Shown: positions 23,759 to 33,918, counted from the first letter of the stretch. The stretch: 64,000 bases of DNA from Clostridium sp. CAG:768 (GCA_000437435.1 FR899628.1:62001-126000); one strand, 5' to 3'. Notes: generated by a model not told the origin, from the sequence alone. A program made the numbers and translations.

Positions 23759-24481
23759 TTATACTCCTTTAGGAATAAACCTCTCTCTAAGAACTTTTAA
23801 AACAAACAATGGTAATGTAGGAAAAATCCTTTTAAACCTTTTCGGTTCCATAATAGTCCTGTATAACCACTCTAAACCTAATTTTTGATAAATTTCAGGT
23901 GCTCGTTTAACTTCTCCTGACCAAACATCAAAACTACCTCCGACACCTACAAATAAAGCTTCAGGCAATATTGATTTTGCTTTTAAGATAAATTCTTCTT
24001 GTTTCGGAGAACCTAAAGCACATAAAACCAAACGTGGTTGTCTGATTTTTAATTCTGCTAAAATTGAATCATCTTCGTTAAAATAACCGTCATGAATATA
24101 TGTAATATACAAACTTGGAAATTCTTTAACAAGATTTTCTTTTGCTTTCTTAACTATTTCAGGTTTTGCTCCAATTAATGCTACTGATTGATTATTTTTT
24201 GCACATTCTTCTATCATTCTGTGAGAGAATTCAATACCAGCAATTCTTTTTACATTATATCCTAAAATTTTTAGTCCAATTTCCACGCCTATTCCATCTG
24301 GAATAACTAAATCTGCATTGTTTATAATCTCTGCGAAATCAGTATCTTTAACAGCATTGGATATCATTTCAGGATTAATAGTTACAACCTGACCAGAAAT
24401 ATTATTTGCATACTCAATTGCTTCATCAAATGTAAAGCTATCAATATTTAATCCTTGTAATTTTACAATTTTTCTTTCCAT
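23759..24481 (-). CDS. WecG/TagA/CpsF-family glycosyltransferase
   Basis: 240 residues, full length. GT26 motifs: TINPEMISNAVKD, ADLVIPDGIGVEIGLKI (catalytic Asp region), IAGIEFSHRMIEECA, LVLCALGSPKQEEFI, VGVGGSFDVWSGEVKRAPE and LGLEWLYRTIMEPKR. The family adds N-acetylmannosamine-type sugars to undecaprenyl-linked carriers in surface-polymer synthesis at the inner face of the membrane. First gene of the three-gene operon. The exact sugar is unknown. Confidence 0.9.
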   Translation of the reverse strand: MERKIVKLQGLNIDSFTFDEAIEYANNISGQVVTINPEMISNAVKDTDFAEIINNADLVIPDGIGVEIGLKILGYNVKRIAGIEFSHRMIEECAKNNQSVALIGAKPEIVKKAKENLVKEFPSLYITYIHDGYFNEDDSILAELKIRQPRLVLCALGSPKQEEFILKAKSILPEALFVGVGGSFDVWSGEVKRAPEIYQKLGLEWLYRTIMEPKRFKRIFPTLPLFVLKVLRERFIPKGV

Positions 24482-24526
24482 AAAATAATTATAAACTAAT
24501 AAATCTATTTGGTAAAGAGAAATAAT

Positions 24527-24558
24527 AAAAAAGGTTCATCAAATTGATGAACCTTTTT
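24527..24558 (-). terminator. intrinsic terminator of the cysteine-rich prepilin gene
   Basis: AAAAAGGTTCATCAA paired with TTGATGAACCTTTTT, followed by T-rich sequence; 6 bases after the stop of the gene at 24564. Confidence 0.8.
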
Positions 24559-24563
24559 ATTTT

Positions 24564-26219
24564 TTAAAAGAAGAATTTTACTGGTTGTATTTGTTTCAAA
24601 TGGCACATTGAATTTCCTTCTACGGAACATTCACTTAATTTTGATACTGCACCAGCATCTTTACAGTAAGGAGTTGCATCACCAACATAACCGGATAAAC
24701 AAGCTCCTTCTTTAAATGATGTGCTCTTTGACAACCATTTCATTCTACGATTTCCACTTGAATAATCTTCGTATTGAACGCTTACCTGTAAATGATGAGT
24801 ACTATCCCCACCACTTACACCTGGGTTTGCTTTATCATACGCTGGGATTATTTTACCTGATAGAGTAATATAAAATGGATATACATCACTCCATAATTGA
24901 GAGTCTCCTTTTACTCCATCTATATCGACATAAACGGTATAACCATATGAATTTGTATTTGGAACTCCGTCATAAGTTCCACCTTGAGTATTTCCTGCTA
25001 ATACAGCTATTTCCGCAGCATTACTATGTAAGTTATATATACGGAGACCATTCCCCAATATCAGATCAGGATCTTTATCAGCAAAATTCTGAGTACCTTC
25101 AGTAATTCCACTACCAGAACATACACTAGTATTACCAGAAATATTAGCATGGCGTTCTAACAACTTACAGAAATTTTCACCTTTTCTTGGTAATGTTCTA
25201 GGAGATGGAATACACTTACATTGTTCTTCACTCCACTGATAGGATTCATCTGAGCATCCTCTATTTACATTCGGATTTTGACTTACTACACCAGTTTCAG
25301 AATCACATTGTTTACATATAGACAAATCAGTAGGGCAATCAACAACACATTGACAATCACTATTCAAATGTTGTCCACTTGGACAAGTTTTTAAAGTTCC
25401 AACTAATGAACACGTATTTTCATCCCACTGTTGGCCACATGGGGTAGTACTTGGTTTATTTGTACAAGGCAACTTTTCACAAGTACAAGAACTTGTATTC
25501 AATTTATAACCGCTTGGGCAAGATCTATTACATACACACATACATGATGATATCAGAGTATAACCATCTGGACAATATTTAGGAATACCAATTAATTTAC
25601 AAGAACTTTGACTCCATCTTTGACCACAAGGTATATAACTTGGAGGCTTACAAACTGGGCATTTTGAATAACTTGTAGCCTGACTACCATCAGGGCAAGT
25701 AACATAACAAACACCTGAATAGGATATACTTCCATTTGGGCATTTTACTGGACACCTAGAAGGAGGACATACACTAACACCTGTATCATAACAATATATT
25801 GGACGAACTCCATCTATACACATAAAGTCATAAATTGATTCACTAGGTGGTTTCCTAATAGCATATGCAGGAGTAAAGAAATTATTCAAAGAAAATACAT
25901 TTTTAAAAAATTTAGATGATTGATTATTTTTTGCTAAATTATTTTCTAATAATGCTTCTTTATATTCAGGATCTGTAGGATCCCAATCTGCAAGCATTTC
26001 TGCTGATATTTTTCGTAATGATGAATATGCATTATAATAAGTATACGAAACGATATTATCTAATTTTGCTTTGGTTATACCTATTGATACAGCTACAATT
26101 ACTGCAATAATCAACATTACAATTATAATTTCAGCTAATGTATAAGCTGAATGAATAAACTTGGGTAGCCTAAAAGAGGCTTCTTTACGCATTAATGCGA
26201 TAAGATTAATCTTCTTCAT
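24564..26219 (-). CDS. cysteine-rich prepilin-like protein
   Basis: 551 residues from the ATG at 26219 (GAGGA 5 bases upstream; earlier in-frame starts lack a site). The leader KEASFRLPKFIHSA precedes YTLAEIIIVMLIIAVIVAVSI, a prepilin-type helix with the key Glu but Ala-Tyr at the cleavage site. Residues about 150-350 form tandem cysteine modules of the form C-P-x-G-x-x-L...C-x-C, with a clear duplicate (CGQRWSQSSC and CGQQWDENTC). The C-terminal third resembles the other prepilins (YVDIDGVKGDSQLW). Much larger than normal pilins. It may be a tip or adhesin subunit (inference). Confidence 0.8.
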   Translation of the reverse strand: MKKINLIALMRKEASFRLPKFIHSAYTLAEIIIVMLIIAVIVAVSIGITKAKLDNIVSYTYYNAYSSLRKISAEMLADWDPTDPEYKEALLENNLAKNNQSSKFFKNVFSLNNFFTPAYAIRKPPSESIYDFMCIDGVRPIYCYDTGVSVCPPSRCPVKCPNGSISYSGVCYVTCPDGSQATSYSKCPVCKPPSYIPCGQRWSQSSCKLIGIPKYCPDGYTLISSCMCVCNRSCPSGYKLNTSSCTCEKLPCTNKPSTTPCGQQWDENTCSLVGTLKTCPSGQHLNSDCQCVVDCPTDLSICKQCDSETGVVSQNPNVNRGCSDESYQWSEEQCKCIPSPRTLPRKGENFCKLLERHANISGNTSVCSGSGITEGTQNFADKDPDLILGNGLRIYNLHSNAAEIAVLAGNTQGGTYDGVPNTNSYGYTVYVDIDGVKGDSQLWSDVYPFYITLSGKIIPAYDKANPGVSGGDSTHHLQVSVQYEDYSSGNRRMKWLSKSTSFKEGACLSGYVGDATPYCKDAGAVSKLSECSVEGNSMCHLKQIQPVKFFF

Positions 26220-26306
26220 AAAAATCCTCATCCTCATATTGCTCAAAGTATCACATTCCCATTATAACATATGTGGATACATTTGTATAGACGCTTAGGG
26301 AAAATA

Positions 26307-27332
26307 TTAATATATTTTAGCTAATTTAAACAAATAATCTTCTTTTGCGCCACATTGCAAACCTTTTGGGATAAAGTTTTCTTTAAATTTTTCAACAGCA
26401 TAGCGATCTGTCATACCAGAAATATAATCAGTTACAATTCGGTCTATTTTACTTTCTTCGCAAACTGGTTTTAACATATCACAATATAAGAAAAATAACT
26501 CTCTTATAACATTTCTTGCTTTTTTCTCTTCTAATTTTGCAGGAGATGAATCTTCATAGACATTTTCAAACATCCATTGACGAAGTTTCGTTGTATAATG
26601 CCAACCTTCTTCACTCATTGCAACTGTTGGTTTTCCTATTGAATTTACAACAATTTCATTTATCATCTTATTTAATCTTTTGCTCTGTACAGAAGAAAAA
26701 TAATCAATACAATCTTTAGGTAAATCACTTTCTGCAATAATTCCTGCTCTAATCGAGTCTTCTATATCGTGATTTATATACGCAATTTTATCCGCCAATT
26801 GAACAATTTGAGCTTCAGGAGTTTTAGGAGTATACCCCCAAGTATGAGTTAAAATACCATCTATAGTTTCCTGACATAAATTCAGATTTTCCAGAACTTC
26901 TACAACTCTTACACTTTGAATATTATGATGGAATCCGCCCTTTACAAGCTCATTTAAAACCCCTTCTCCACAATGTCCAAATGGTGTATGTCCTAAATCA
27001 TGACCTAAAGCAATTGCTTCAACTAGATCTTCATTAAAATCAAGAGCTCTTGCTATTGTTCTACCAATTTGAGAAACCTCCAAGGTATGAGTTAAACGAG
27101 TTCTAAAATGATCATCAAAAGGAGATAAAAAAACTTGAGTTTTATGTTTTAAACGTCTAAACGCTTTCGAATGCAAAATTCTATCTCGGTCACGTTGAAA
27201 ATCTGTACGTAATGAACAAGGATCTTCTTTTACTTTACGACCTTTTGAGAACCTGCTTTTAGTTGCAAATTCACTTAATGTATCAATTTCTCTTTGTTCC
27301 AGTTTATATCTGATTGTATCTTTATCTTTCAT
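26307..27332 (-). CDS. dgt: deoxyguanosinetriphosphate triphosphohydrolase-like protein (dGTPase)
   Basis: 341 residues, typical for the shorter dGTPase-like branch. HD-domain metal residues: RTRLTHTLEVSQIGR (His 82), LGHDLGHTPFGHCGE (His-Asp 111-112), and a later DKIAYINHDIEDSIRAG. The leader KEDPCSLRTDFQRDRDRILHSKAFRRLKHKTQVF is usual for the family in its parts. It splits dNTPs to nucleoside and triphosphate and helps control dNTP pools. The AAAGGA ribosome site could pair with TCCTTTTT just upstream (27361-27369 with 27340-27347). Confidence 0.92.
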   Translation of the reverse strand: MKDKDTIRYKLEQREIDTLSEFATKSRFSKGRKVKEDPCSLRTDFQRDRDRILHSKAFRRLKHKTQVFLSPFDDHFRTRLTHTLEVSQIGRTIARALDFNEDLVEAIALGHDLGHTPFGHCGEGVLNELVKGGFHHNIQSVRVVEVLENLNLCQETIDGILTHTWGYTPKTPEAQIVQLADKIAYINHDIEDSIRAGIIAESDLPKDCIDYFSSVQSKRLNKMINEIVVNSIGKPTVAMSEEGWHYTTKLRQWMFENVYEDSSPAKLEEKKARNVIRELFFLYCDMLKPVCEESKIDRIVTDYISGMTDRYAVEKFKENFIPKGLQCGAKEDYLFKLAKIY

Positions 27333-27377
27333 TGCTAAATCCTTTTTCTACAATATTAACAAAAAAGGAAATAATTG

Positions 27378-29021
27378 TTATACTTTATCTGGTTGAGGTT
27401 TTAGGATTTCTCTATTATGAAAAGAAACATCTAATGTGTATTTTTTTCTAGCATCATCTACTACCACCCCAGCTTTATTCATTACCCAACCTGATAAAAG
27501 ACCTAAGAGCATAGCTTTACCACCAGAAACCAGTCTTGCAGTACAATATAATGATGTCGCAATTGCTCCAATCGCAGGAATTCCATATTTCAAAGACACA
27601 GAATATTTATCATCTGTTGTTTCTGCTTTATTCAAGTAATATCCTACAGTACCAACTGCACCTAAAATAGACAATACATCAGTAGGCGCAGATCCTAGTT
27701 TCAAATCTCTTGCTTTATCAAAATATTGAACTGTTTCAATATCTATTGATTTATCTAATGATTTTATTGCAGAATGAACTTTTGATTTTAGCTTTAAATA
27801 CTCATTTCTTGGCAAGATATTCTTATACAATGTTAAAATTTCTTGTAACTCACCCTTTGAACTTTTAGAAATAATTTCTTCTACTTCTGCAACATATGAT
27901 GATATTGATTTTACAGCATTAGAACTATAATCATATTCTTTAGACATTTTTGAAAAATTTGATCTTAAATCTTTTAAATTTTTAATTATTTCTTTATTTA
28001 ATTCTAATCTTTGTGCAACTTCATCTTTTCCTGACAATTTTTTATAACTAGACAAATTATTACGCAAAGTATTTAAAACTTCATTTGTTGAAATATCTGA
28101 TGGATTGACAAATTTTTGAATATTGTCAAACGCTTTCATAGACGCTTTGTAATTATCAAGAATATCATGTGTAATTGCTTGTCGTAAAATACCTACTTTA
28201 TTTCCTAATTGAAGTTTAGCTGGTAATAAGTAATCTTCAGCAATAAATGATTGCCACATATTTTTAGACTTAAAGTTTCTTACATCTTTCAAAGATGCAT
28301 CCCAGAAAAATTCAAATAACCCATCTGAAGATGATTTGATTTCTTTTAATCTTTCATTTCTAACATTTATACCAAAGCCCTTTTCTAAATTATTATTTAC
28401 AGTAGCAACTCTTTTGTTAATTGTATTTATAATATTTTGATATTTTGGATCATTATTATGATTTTTCAAAACTTGTTCATTGACAGATGCAAAATATTCT
28501 GACAAACCGGCAAATTTATCATATGTATTAGAATAAGAAGAATTAACTGTTTTTCTACTTACTTTATCAAAATATTTTGTTATACCTTCATGAATTTTTC
28601 TTGTAAAAGATCTATTACCATCTTTTCCCCACATTAGTCGTTGGAAGAATACATCTTTCAAAGTTGTAAAATTATTTATACTTTCAGATTTTGACAAAAA
28701 TGAATCAATTTTGCCGACAGCAAATCTGTAAAAGTTTTTAAATTTACTGCTTTGAGCCATTTTTTGCTGTAATTTAAGTTTCCACTTATTTAAAAACTTC
28801 GCAGTCCCTTTATTAAACCCGCCACTTAAAATCGCTAACGTACCAAACCCTACTACCAAAGCAGATACAGCAATTGTCTTGCCTAGTTTATGATTACTCT
28901 CTTTTCGCTGTGTTTCTTCATTATTAAAAGGCGCGTTTATATAATAGCCATTTTTAGGCTGAGAAAAATTACTAAATGCACTCCTTTGAGAAGTATTTGT
29001 CGACAATACTTGATTAATCAT
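27378..29021 (-). CDS. large helical protein of unknown function with membrane segments
   Basis: 547 residues, not recognised. The N-terminus MINQVLSTNTSQRSAFSNFS is followed by a membrane helix (KTIAVSALVVGFGTLAILSG), about 400 residues of charged helices likely to form coiled coils, and two C-terminal hydrophobic stretches (DVLSILGAVGTVGYYL and SGGKAMLLGLLSGWVM). It belongs in style to the group of unknowns at 10068, 19946, 21485, 55320 and 57739. It may share a transcript with dgt, 45 bases downstream. Confidence 0.68.
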   Translation of the reverse strand: MINQVLSTNTSQRSAFSNFSQPKNGYYINAPFNNEETQRKESNHKLGKTIAVSALVVGFGTLAILSGGFNKGTAKFLNKWKLKLQQKMAQSSKFKNFYRFAVGKIDSFLSKSESINNFTTLKDVFFQRLMWGKDGNRSFTRKIHEGITKYFDKVSRKTVNSSYSNTYDKFAGLSEYFASVNEQVLKNHNNDPKYQNIINTINKRVATVNNNLEKGFGINVRNERLKEIKSSSDGLFEFFWDASLKDVRNFKSKNMWQSFIAEDYLLPAKLQLGNKVGILRQAITHDILDNYKASMKAFDNIQKFVNPSDISTNEVLNTLRNNLSSYKKLSGKDEVAQRLELNKEIIKNLKDLRSNFSKMSKEYDYSSNAVKSISSYVAEVEEIISKSSKGELQEILTLYKNILPRNEYLKLKSKVHSAIKSLDKSIDIETVQYFDKARDLKLGSAPTDVLSILGAVGTVGYYLNKAETTDDKYSVSLKYGIPAIGAIATSLYCTARLVSGGKAMLLGLLSGWVMNKAGVVVDDARKKYTLDVSFHNREILKPQPDKV

Positions 29022-29088
29022 ACGCTACCTATATTTATTAACGCATAAAGCCTCAAAATATTGCCTCTTTTTAAAGATTTATTAACAA

Positions 29089-30207
29089 TTAAAAAGAATT
29101 GGAAATCACCTTAGCTACTTCATTTGAAGAGATTTTATCAGATAACAATGAACGGACATTTCCTAATTCTGATATATTATTTTTTCTATATTCAATATCA
29201 AACAACAATCTTTCTATTTCATAAGAAATTTTATTAACATTCACATCTCCCTGAATAATTTCTGGAACAATAGATTTATCTGCAATAATATTTGGTAAGG
29301 ATACACGTTTAATACACCTTACCAATAAATATATAAAATAAAATAGCCAAGGTCCTCTATATGCAATAATCATAGGGGTTTGATACAAACAAGCTTCCAG
29401 AGCAACCGTTCCTGATGCTAAAATTAATGCATCAGAAACACTTAATAATGCCTGATTTTCACCTTTAATAACTTTAAAAGGACAATTCTTTAAATACTTA
29501 TCATACACCTTATCAGAAAGGTTCGGAGCATGAGACAAACAAAATTGCAAATCAGGATGTTTTTTCTGCAAATTTTCTGCCGTTTTAATAAAAACCTGCA
29601 TTAAATATTTTAATTCAAATTCTCTTGATCCAGGAAAAATAGAAATTAATTTTTTATTTTTGTCAAACCCATGTTTCTCAAAAAAATTCTCTCTATCTGC
29701 TTTTGGAGGTAACTGAGAAACTAAAGGGTGACCGCAATAATGAGTTTTTATTCCATAACTTTCATATAAATCTTTTTCAAAAGGGAAAATACATAAAACT
29801 TCATCTATGTTTTTCTTAATAGTATTTATACGCCATTTTCTACTTGCCCAAACTTGAGGAGGAATATAATAAAAAACTTTAATTCCTGCTCGCTTTAAAA
29901 ATTTTGATACACTAAGATTAAAAGCACCATAATCTATTAATAAAACCAAATCAGGTTTATAATCATTTATCAAATAATCAACTAGGCGTTTTCCTAAAGT
30001 TATATGATCAATTATAATTTTAGGGCTTAATCCAACTGCTCCCATTTTTTTTTGGTCAGAAAATAACTTTACTCCTGCATTACGCAAATTTTCACCGCCA
30101 ATCCCCTCAATCTCAATATCTGGATTAGTCACTTTTAATGCTTCCACAACATGAGATGCATGAATATCTCCGGAGTATTCACCTGTTATTATAAAAAGTT
30201 TTTTCAT
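29089..30207 (-). CDS. lpxB: lipid-A-disaccharide synthase
   Basis: 372 residues, normal. GT19 motifs: FIITGEYSGDIHASHVV, EIEGIGGENLRNAGVKL, LVLLIDYGAFNLSVSKFLK, YYIPPQVWASRKWRI, VLCIFPFEKDLY, FPGSREFEL, and ALILASGTVALEACLYQTPMI. It joins UDP-2,3-diacylglucosamine to lipid X on the inner membrane in lipid A synthesis. The start is 1 base after the lpxI stop, so the two are translated from one mRNA. Confidence 0.96.
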   Translation of the reverse strand: MKKLFIITGEYSGDIHASHVVEALKVTNPDIEIEGIGGENLRNAGVKLFSDQKKMGAVGLSPKIIIDHITLGKRLVDYLINDYKPDLVLLIDYGAFNLSVSKFLKRAGIKVFYYIPPQVWASRKWRINTIKKNIDEVLCIFPFEKDLYESYGIKTHYCGHPLVSQLPPKADRENFFEKHGFDKNKKLISIFPGSREFELKYLMQVFIKTAENLQKKHPDLQFCLSHAPNLSDKVYDKYLKNCPFKVIKGENQALLSVSDALILASGTVALEACLYQTPMIIAYRGPWLFYFIYLLVRCIKRVSLPNIIADKSIVPEIIQGDVNVNKISYEIERLLFDIEYRKNNISELGNVRSLLSDKISSNEVAKVISNSF

Positions 30208-30208
30208 C

Positions 30209-31030
30209 CTACACAGCCATAATTACAATATCATTTTCATCAGCAAATTTAATTACTTTTTCTTGATCTACTATAATTGTTTCATTAGCTTCAACTGCTA
30301 TTAAATTAGCCTTGTATTTTTTCATTGTTTTCAAAGTTCTTAATCCTATTGCAGGAATATCAAACCTTTTATCCTGAGAAGGTTTTGCAACTTTTACGAC
30401 AGCAGCTCCACTTTTTGCAAGTTTAGCTCCACGTTTAATACACATATCTGTACCTTCAATTGCTTCTACTGCCATTATCATCTTATCTTTTATTACAACT
30501 GATTGGCCAACATCAACTTTACCCATTTCTTTTGCTAACCAAAAACCGTAATTTACATCTTCCATTTGTTCTTCTGTTGGCTTTAATTTTCCTAAAACAC
30601 CAGATGGAATCATTAAATTTTTAATAAATATTGTTTGATCTAAAACTGTTATTCCTAACTTTTCAAATTCATTGACAATAAGCAACATTACTTTATCATC
30701 ATTCAATCTCTGTGCGGCTTTTAAAATTTCAATAGCACGCGAATCAAATTTATGAAGCTGTAAAAGAACTCTTTTGTGTACTTTACCTAAAAAAGTTGCT
30801 TGTTTAATTTCTTCATCTTTTAATATTTTTTCAATTCTATTTACTTCACCAGGGTGACAAGAATATACTTTTGAACAATATTTTTTTAGTTGTTTAACAT
30901 TATCATTAGCAAGAGAAATACATACAACTTCAAAACCGTTTTCTTTTGCATGACGAGCCATTTCTACTGGTAATATACCATCTCCAGCTATTAATCCCTG
31001 TTTATTTTCTAACATTATTGACATTGACAC
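30209..31030 (-). CDS. lpxI: UDP-2,3-diacylglucosamine pyrophosphatase LpxI
   Basis: 273 residues. Matches the LpxI (DUF1009) family: GLIAGDGILPVEMARHA at the start, QATFLGKVHKRVLLQ, NDDKVMLLIVNEFEKLGI, GVLGKLKPTEEQ, VVIKDKMIMAVEAIEGTD, and VKVAKPSQDKRFDIPAIGLRT. It produces lipid X, the substrate of LpxB encoded next. Start chosen as GTG at 31030, with GAGGA 8 bases upstream; ATG at 31024 is possible. LpxI replaces LpxH in lineages including alphaproteobacteria and others. Confidence 0.94.
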   Translation of the reverse strand: MSMSIMLENKQGLIAGDGILPVEMARHAKENGFEVVCISLANDNVKQLKKYCSKVYSCHPGEVNRIEKILKDEEIKQATFLGKVHKRVLLQLHKFDSRAIEILKAAQRLNDDKVMLLIVNEFEKLGITVLDQTIFIKNLMIPSGVLGKLKPTEEQMEDVNYGFWLAKEMGKVDVGQSVVIKDKMIMAVEAIEGTDMCIKRGAKLAKSGAAVVKVAKPSQDKRFDIPAIGLRTLKTMKKYKANLIAVEANETIIVDQEKVIKFADENDIVIMAV

Positions 31031-31069
31031 TTTTTATTTCCTCTTTTACTTAAATCTATTATATCACAA

Positions 31070-31696
31070 CTATTTTTTTAACGAATTAATTTCTTCAACT
31101 TCTTTTTGAGTAAATAAAACTGCTCCACCCATCATTTTGGTATTAAATACAACTTGAGCGTATGACTCCGCAAGTTCCAGCTTTAAAAAAGCATCTTTTA
31201 TAGTTTTATCTCCAACGATAAAACCATGATTTGCCATCAGAACAGCATCATAATCTTTGAAATATTTTGCCGTTTTTTCAACTAAATCCATTGATGAAGG
31301 CAAACCATATTCTGCTAAAGGTATCTCTCCAAAATAAAATACATTTTCAGCCATAATAGGTTCATCCAATGGAATATGACAACAAGCAAATGAACTCAAA
31401 TATGGGGAATGTACATGGATTATATAATTTACATCAGGCCTTTGTTTATAAAATTCAACATGTAACATTTTTTCAGACGAAGGTTTTTTATTTCCTTCAA
31501 CTAAATTTCCGTTATAATCAATTAAGACCAATTCATCTTCTGATAAATAACCATTTGAAGAACCTGAAGATGTTATTAAAATTTTATCTTCAAATCTTGC
31601 AGAAAAATTACCAGAATACCCAGGAGTAAAATTCTTTATACCTGCCAATTTCCCATATTCAATTATTTCAGATTTTATTTTTTTTAATTCACTCAT
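31070..31696 (-). CDS. class II aldolase/adducin-family protein (FucA/AraD-like)
   Basis: 208 residues, normal. Zinc ligands and catalytic acid are in place: PSSEKMLHVEFY (Glu 75), IIHVHSPY (His 94, His 96) and LMANHGFIVG (His 157); TPGYSGNFSAR binds phosphate in the family. Members include L-fuculose-phosphate aldolase and ribulose-phosphate epimerase. The substrate is unclear; position inside an LPS operon suggests a surface-sugar precursor. Its ATG overlaps the LptD-like stop codon by one base. Confidence 0.85.
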   Translation of the reverse strand: MSELKKIKSEIIEYGKLAGIKNFTPGYSGNFSARFEDKILITSSGSSNGYLSEDELVLIDYNGNLVEGNKKPSSEKMLHVEFYKQRPDVNYIIHVHSPYLSSFACCHIPLDEPIMAENVFYFGEIPLAEYGLPSSMDLVEKTAKYFKDYDAVLMANHGFIVGDKTIKDAFLKLELAESYAQVVFNTKMMGGAVLFTQKEVEEINSLKK

Positions 31697-33918
31697 TATA
31701 TCTGTTCCTTATTCGGATCTTCTATATCGATAACTTCAGCATACATCATTTTCTTTTGAATTTTCTTATCTGATGGATTATTCTCAACATCATATACTTT
31801 TAATTCAACATCTTCTTGATTACTTTTAGCTATTCTGTCAGGATTTTTAATTTCCATTCTATCAAATTCTAAAGAAGAACCTTTTGTATCCATAGCCATT
31901 ACAAATGCAAAATAAGTTTGTCTTCTTACCCAGTCATAACCTATATTAACCTTAAAATCATCAGGTCCTAAAGCTAATATAAATGAATTTTCTTGGAACA
32001 TTTCACCATTCGGAGAATCTCCTGTTAAAGTCAAAGTTCCAGACCAAGCAACTGTTACATATTTATTTAATCTTAATGCTTCTCTTAAGTATACATTTGC
32101 ATGCCCATATCTATACATATCATACATTTGCATAGGAGTACCATCTTGGTATGCAGTAGCAAAAAAGCCAATATCCTGCATCCAATATTTATACTGAGTA
32201 TGAACCCTAGGCCCAATTCTACCAACAAATTGAGTATCACCAGTCCCATATAAAGCTGCGCTACCTTGCATTACAAGAGCTAAGTTTAAGGATCTTAATT
32301 TTTCTCTATCCTCATAATTAAATAAAGATTGGGATATCTCTGCCATATACCTTGTTCTTATTGTCCCAACATCTGCAGGTTGAATATTTTCACCGTGACG
32401 GTTTATATCATTATTTTGCATATAACCAAAACCGAAACGATGTCTAAAATTCAAATCTAAGCCATCGCCTATTGTAGATGGTATTACCCCCCTATCATGA
32501 TAAATCAATTCGGCAGTATACTTAGGCATTCTAGGTCCAAACCACCATTCATCCATATATGAATTTGCACCGTATTGCATATACAATCTATCATCAAAAA
32601 CTTGTTTACCTTTTAATATAAATACATCAGCAGATGAACCATATGCAAAATCAGTATAATTGGTAGCACTACGATATTTTAACATACCACCAAAACCTAG
32701 ACCGCTTTTATTATTTAAAATTGGCATCACCTTTAATGTAGAACCATTTTGTAATGGAGTATCAAATACAAAACCAGGTCCTAAAAACATTCCTAATTTT
32801 CCACGAGATCCAAATTCTGGGTAATTTGCATCAAAAAATTCTCGTTTTTTATTCGTATGAGCTGTAATTGATGGAATTGTAAATAATTTTGTGTCACCAT
32901 AATTAATCTGAGCTTTCTTTAAAGTTATTACATCATGATCTCGTTTAGCATTAAAAATAACATCCTTTGCTTTTATATTAATTGCAGTATTTCCAACTTC
33001 ATCTGTTATTGAAGATCTTTCTTCATCATCAATAATCATTCTGTTGAATTGATTACCGCCAATCATTTTTGTATGGAAATCTAAAATATAAGACTCTTCT
33101 GATGACATTTTTCCATTATGCAAAATAATTTTATCATCTTCCATTTCAGACTTTCTTGCTCTAACAGTCAACATTGAAGCTTTTGTTTCAATGTTATCCA
33201 TAAAAGCATTTTCTTCATTAAGGTTAATTTGCAAATAATCACCAAATACACTGTGACCATCTCTTATAACTTCAACTTTACCATATGCTTTTAAAACATT
33301 TGAAACATTATTGTATACTAATTTATCAGCTTTTATTGTAACATTTTGCGGAGGGAAAAATAATACAGGAGAACCTGTCGCTATAATATCCATTGTTTTG
33401 TCATCATAGTCAATATTATCAGCATCTAAAGTTACATCATTAGAAGTTACATGCTCTTTTACTCCACCTTCTAGCTCTAAAGTTTTTTCAGAATCAACTT
33501 CCGCCTTATTTTCTTTTTTCCCTTTAGCATCAACTTTAGATGAAGATTCTGATGTTTCTTCTTTTTTGTAATTTATATTTAATTCTTTATTTAACTCTTC
33601 AAGTTCTTTAGCTTCCATTTCAGCTTGGCGCTGCTTTTCTTGCTCTATCAATTCTAGAGTTTTTTTATAATCCTTTTCTCTTATCTTATTTGTAAGTTTT
33701 ATTCGAACCTTTTTAAAAACAGGCATACCCTTACAAGGGGGCATTGTACTACCTTCTATGCGCTCAACTTTAGGCATTGGAGCTGATATTGGAGATTCAT
33801 AAAAGCTATCATTAAAAACTTCTTCTAAATCTTCAGGACTTTTAATCAACTCCGCAGATAATACTGCTTGAGAAGTTAAAGATAAAATTAATGCTGTAAT
33901 TAAAAAACTCTTTTTCAC
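31696..33918 (-). CDS. lptD: LptD/OstA-type outer-membrane LPS-assembly protein
   Basis: 740 residues with a signal peptide (KSFLITALILSLTSQAVLSA). A charged, glutamate-rich linker (residues about 75-150) precedes an OstA/LptA-like beta-jellyroll (LDADNIDYDDKTMDIIATG, TIKADKLVYNNVSNVLKAYG, VFGDYLQINL). A beta-barrel-like remainder follows with many aromatic strands (DFAYGSSADVFILKG, RYMAEISQSLF). It would place LPS in the outer leaflet. The paired disulfide cysteines of the E. coli protein are absent; only one Cys is seen in the mature N-terminal region (MPPCKGMP). The linker is unusual. Context with lpxI and lpxB supports the call. Confidence 0.82.
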   Translation of the reverse strand: MKKSFLITALILSLTSQAVLSAELIKSPEDLEEVFNDSFYESPISAPMPKVERIEGSTMPPCKGMPVFKKVRIKLTNKIREKDYKKTLELIEQEKQRQAEMEAKELEELNKELNINYKKEETSESSSKVDAKGKKENKAEVDSEKTLELEGGVKEHVTSNDVTLDADNIDYDDKTMDIIATGSPVLFFPPQNVTIKADKLVYNNVSNVLKAYGKVEVIRDGHSVFGDYLQINLNEENAFMDNIETKASMLTVRARKSEMEDDKIILHNGKMSSEESYILDFHTKMIGGNQFNRMIIDDEERSSITDEVGNTAINIKAKDVIFNAKRDHDVITLKKAQINYGDTKLFTIPSITAHTNKKREFFDANYPEFGSRGKLGMFLGPGFVFDTPLQNGSTLKVMPILNNKSGLGFGGMLKYRSATNYTDFAYGSSADVFILKGKQVFDDRLYMQYGANSYMDEWWFGPRMPKYTAELIYHDRGVIPSTIGDGLDLNFRHRFGFGYMQNNDINRHGENIQPADVGTIRTRYMAEISQSLFNYEDREKLRSLNLALVMQGSAALYGTGDTQFVGRIGPRVHTQYKYWMQDIGFFATAYQDGTPMQMYDMYRYGHANVYLREALRLNKYVTVAWSGTLTLTGDSPNGEMFQENSFILALGPDDFKVNIGYDWVRRQTYFAFVMAMDTKGSSLEFDRMEIKNPDRIAKSNQEDVELKVYDVENNPSDKKIQKKMMYAEVIDIEDPNKEQI

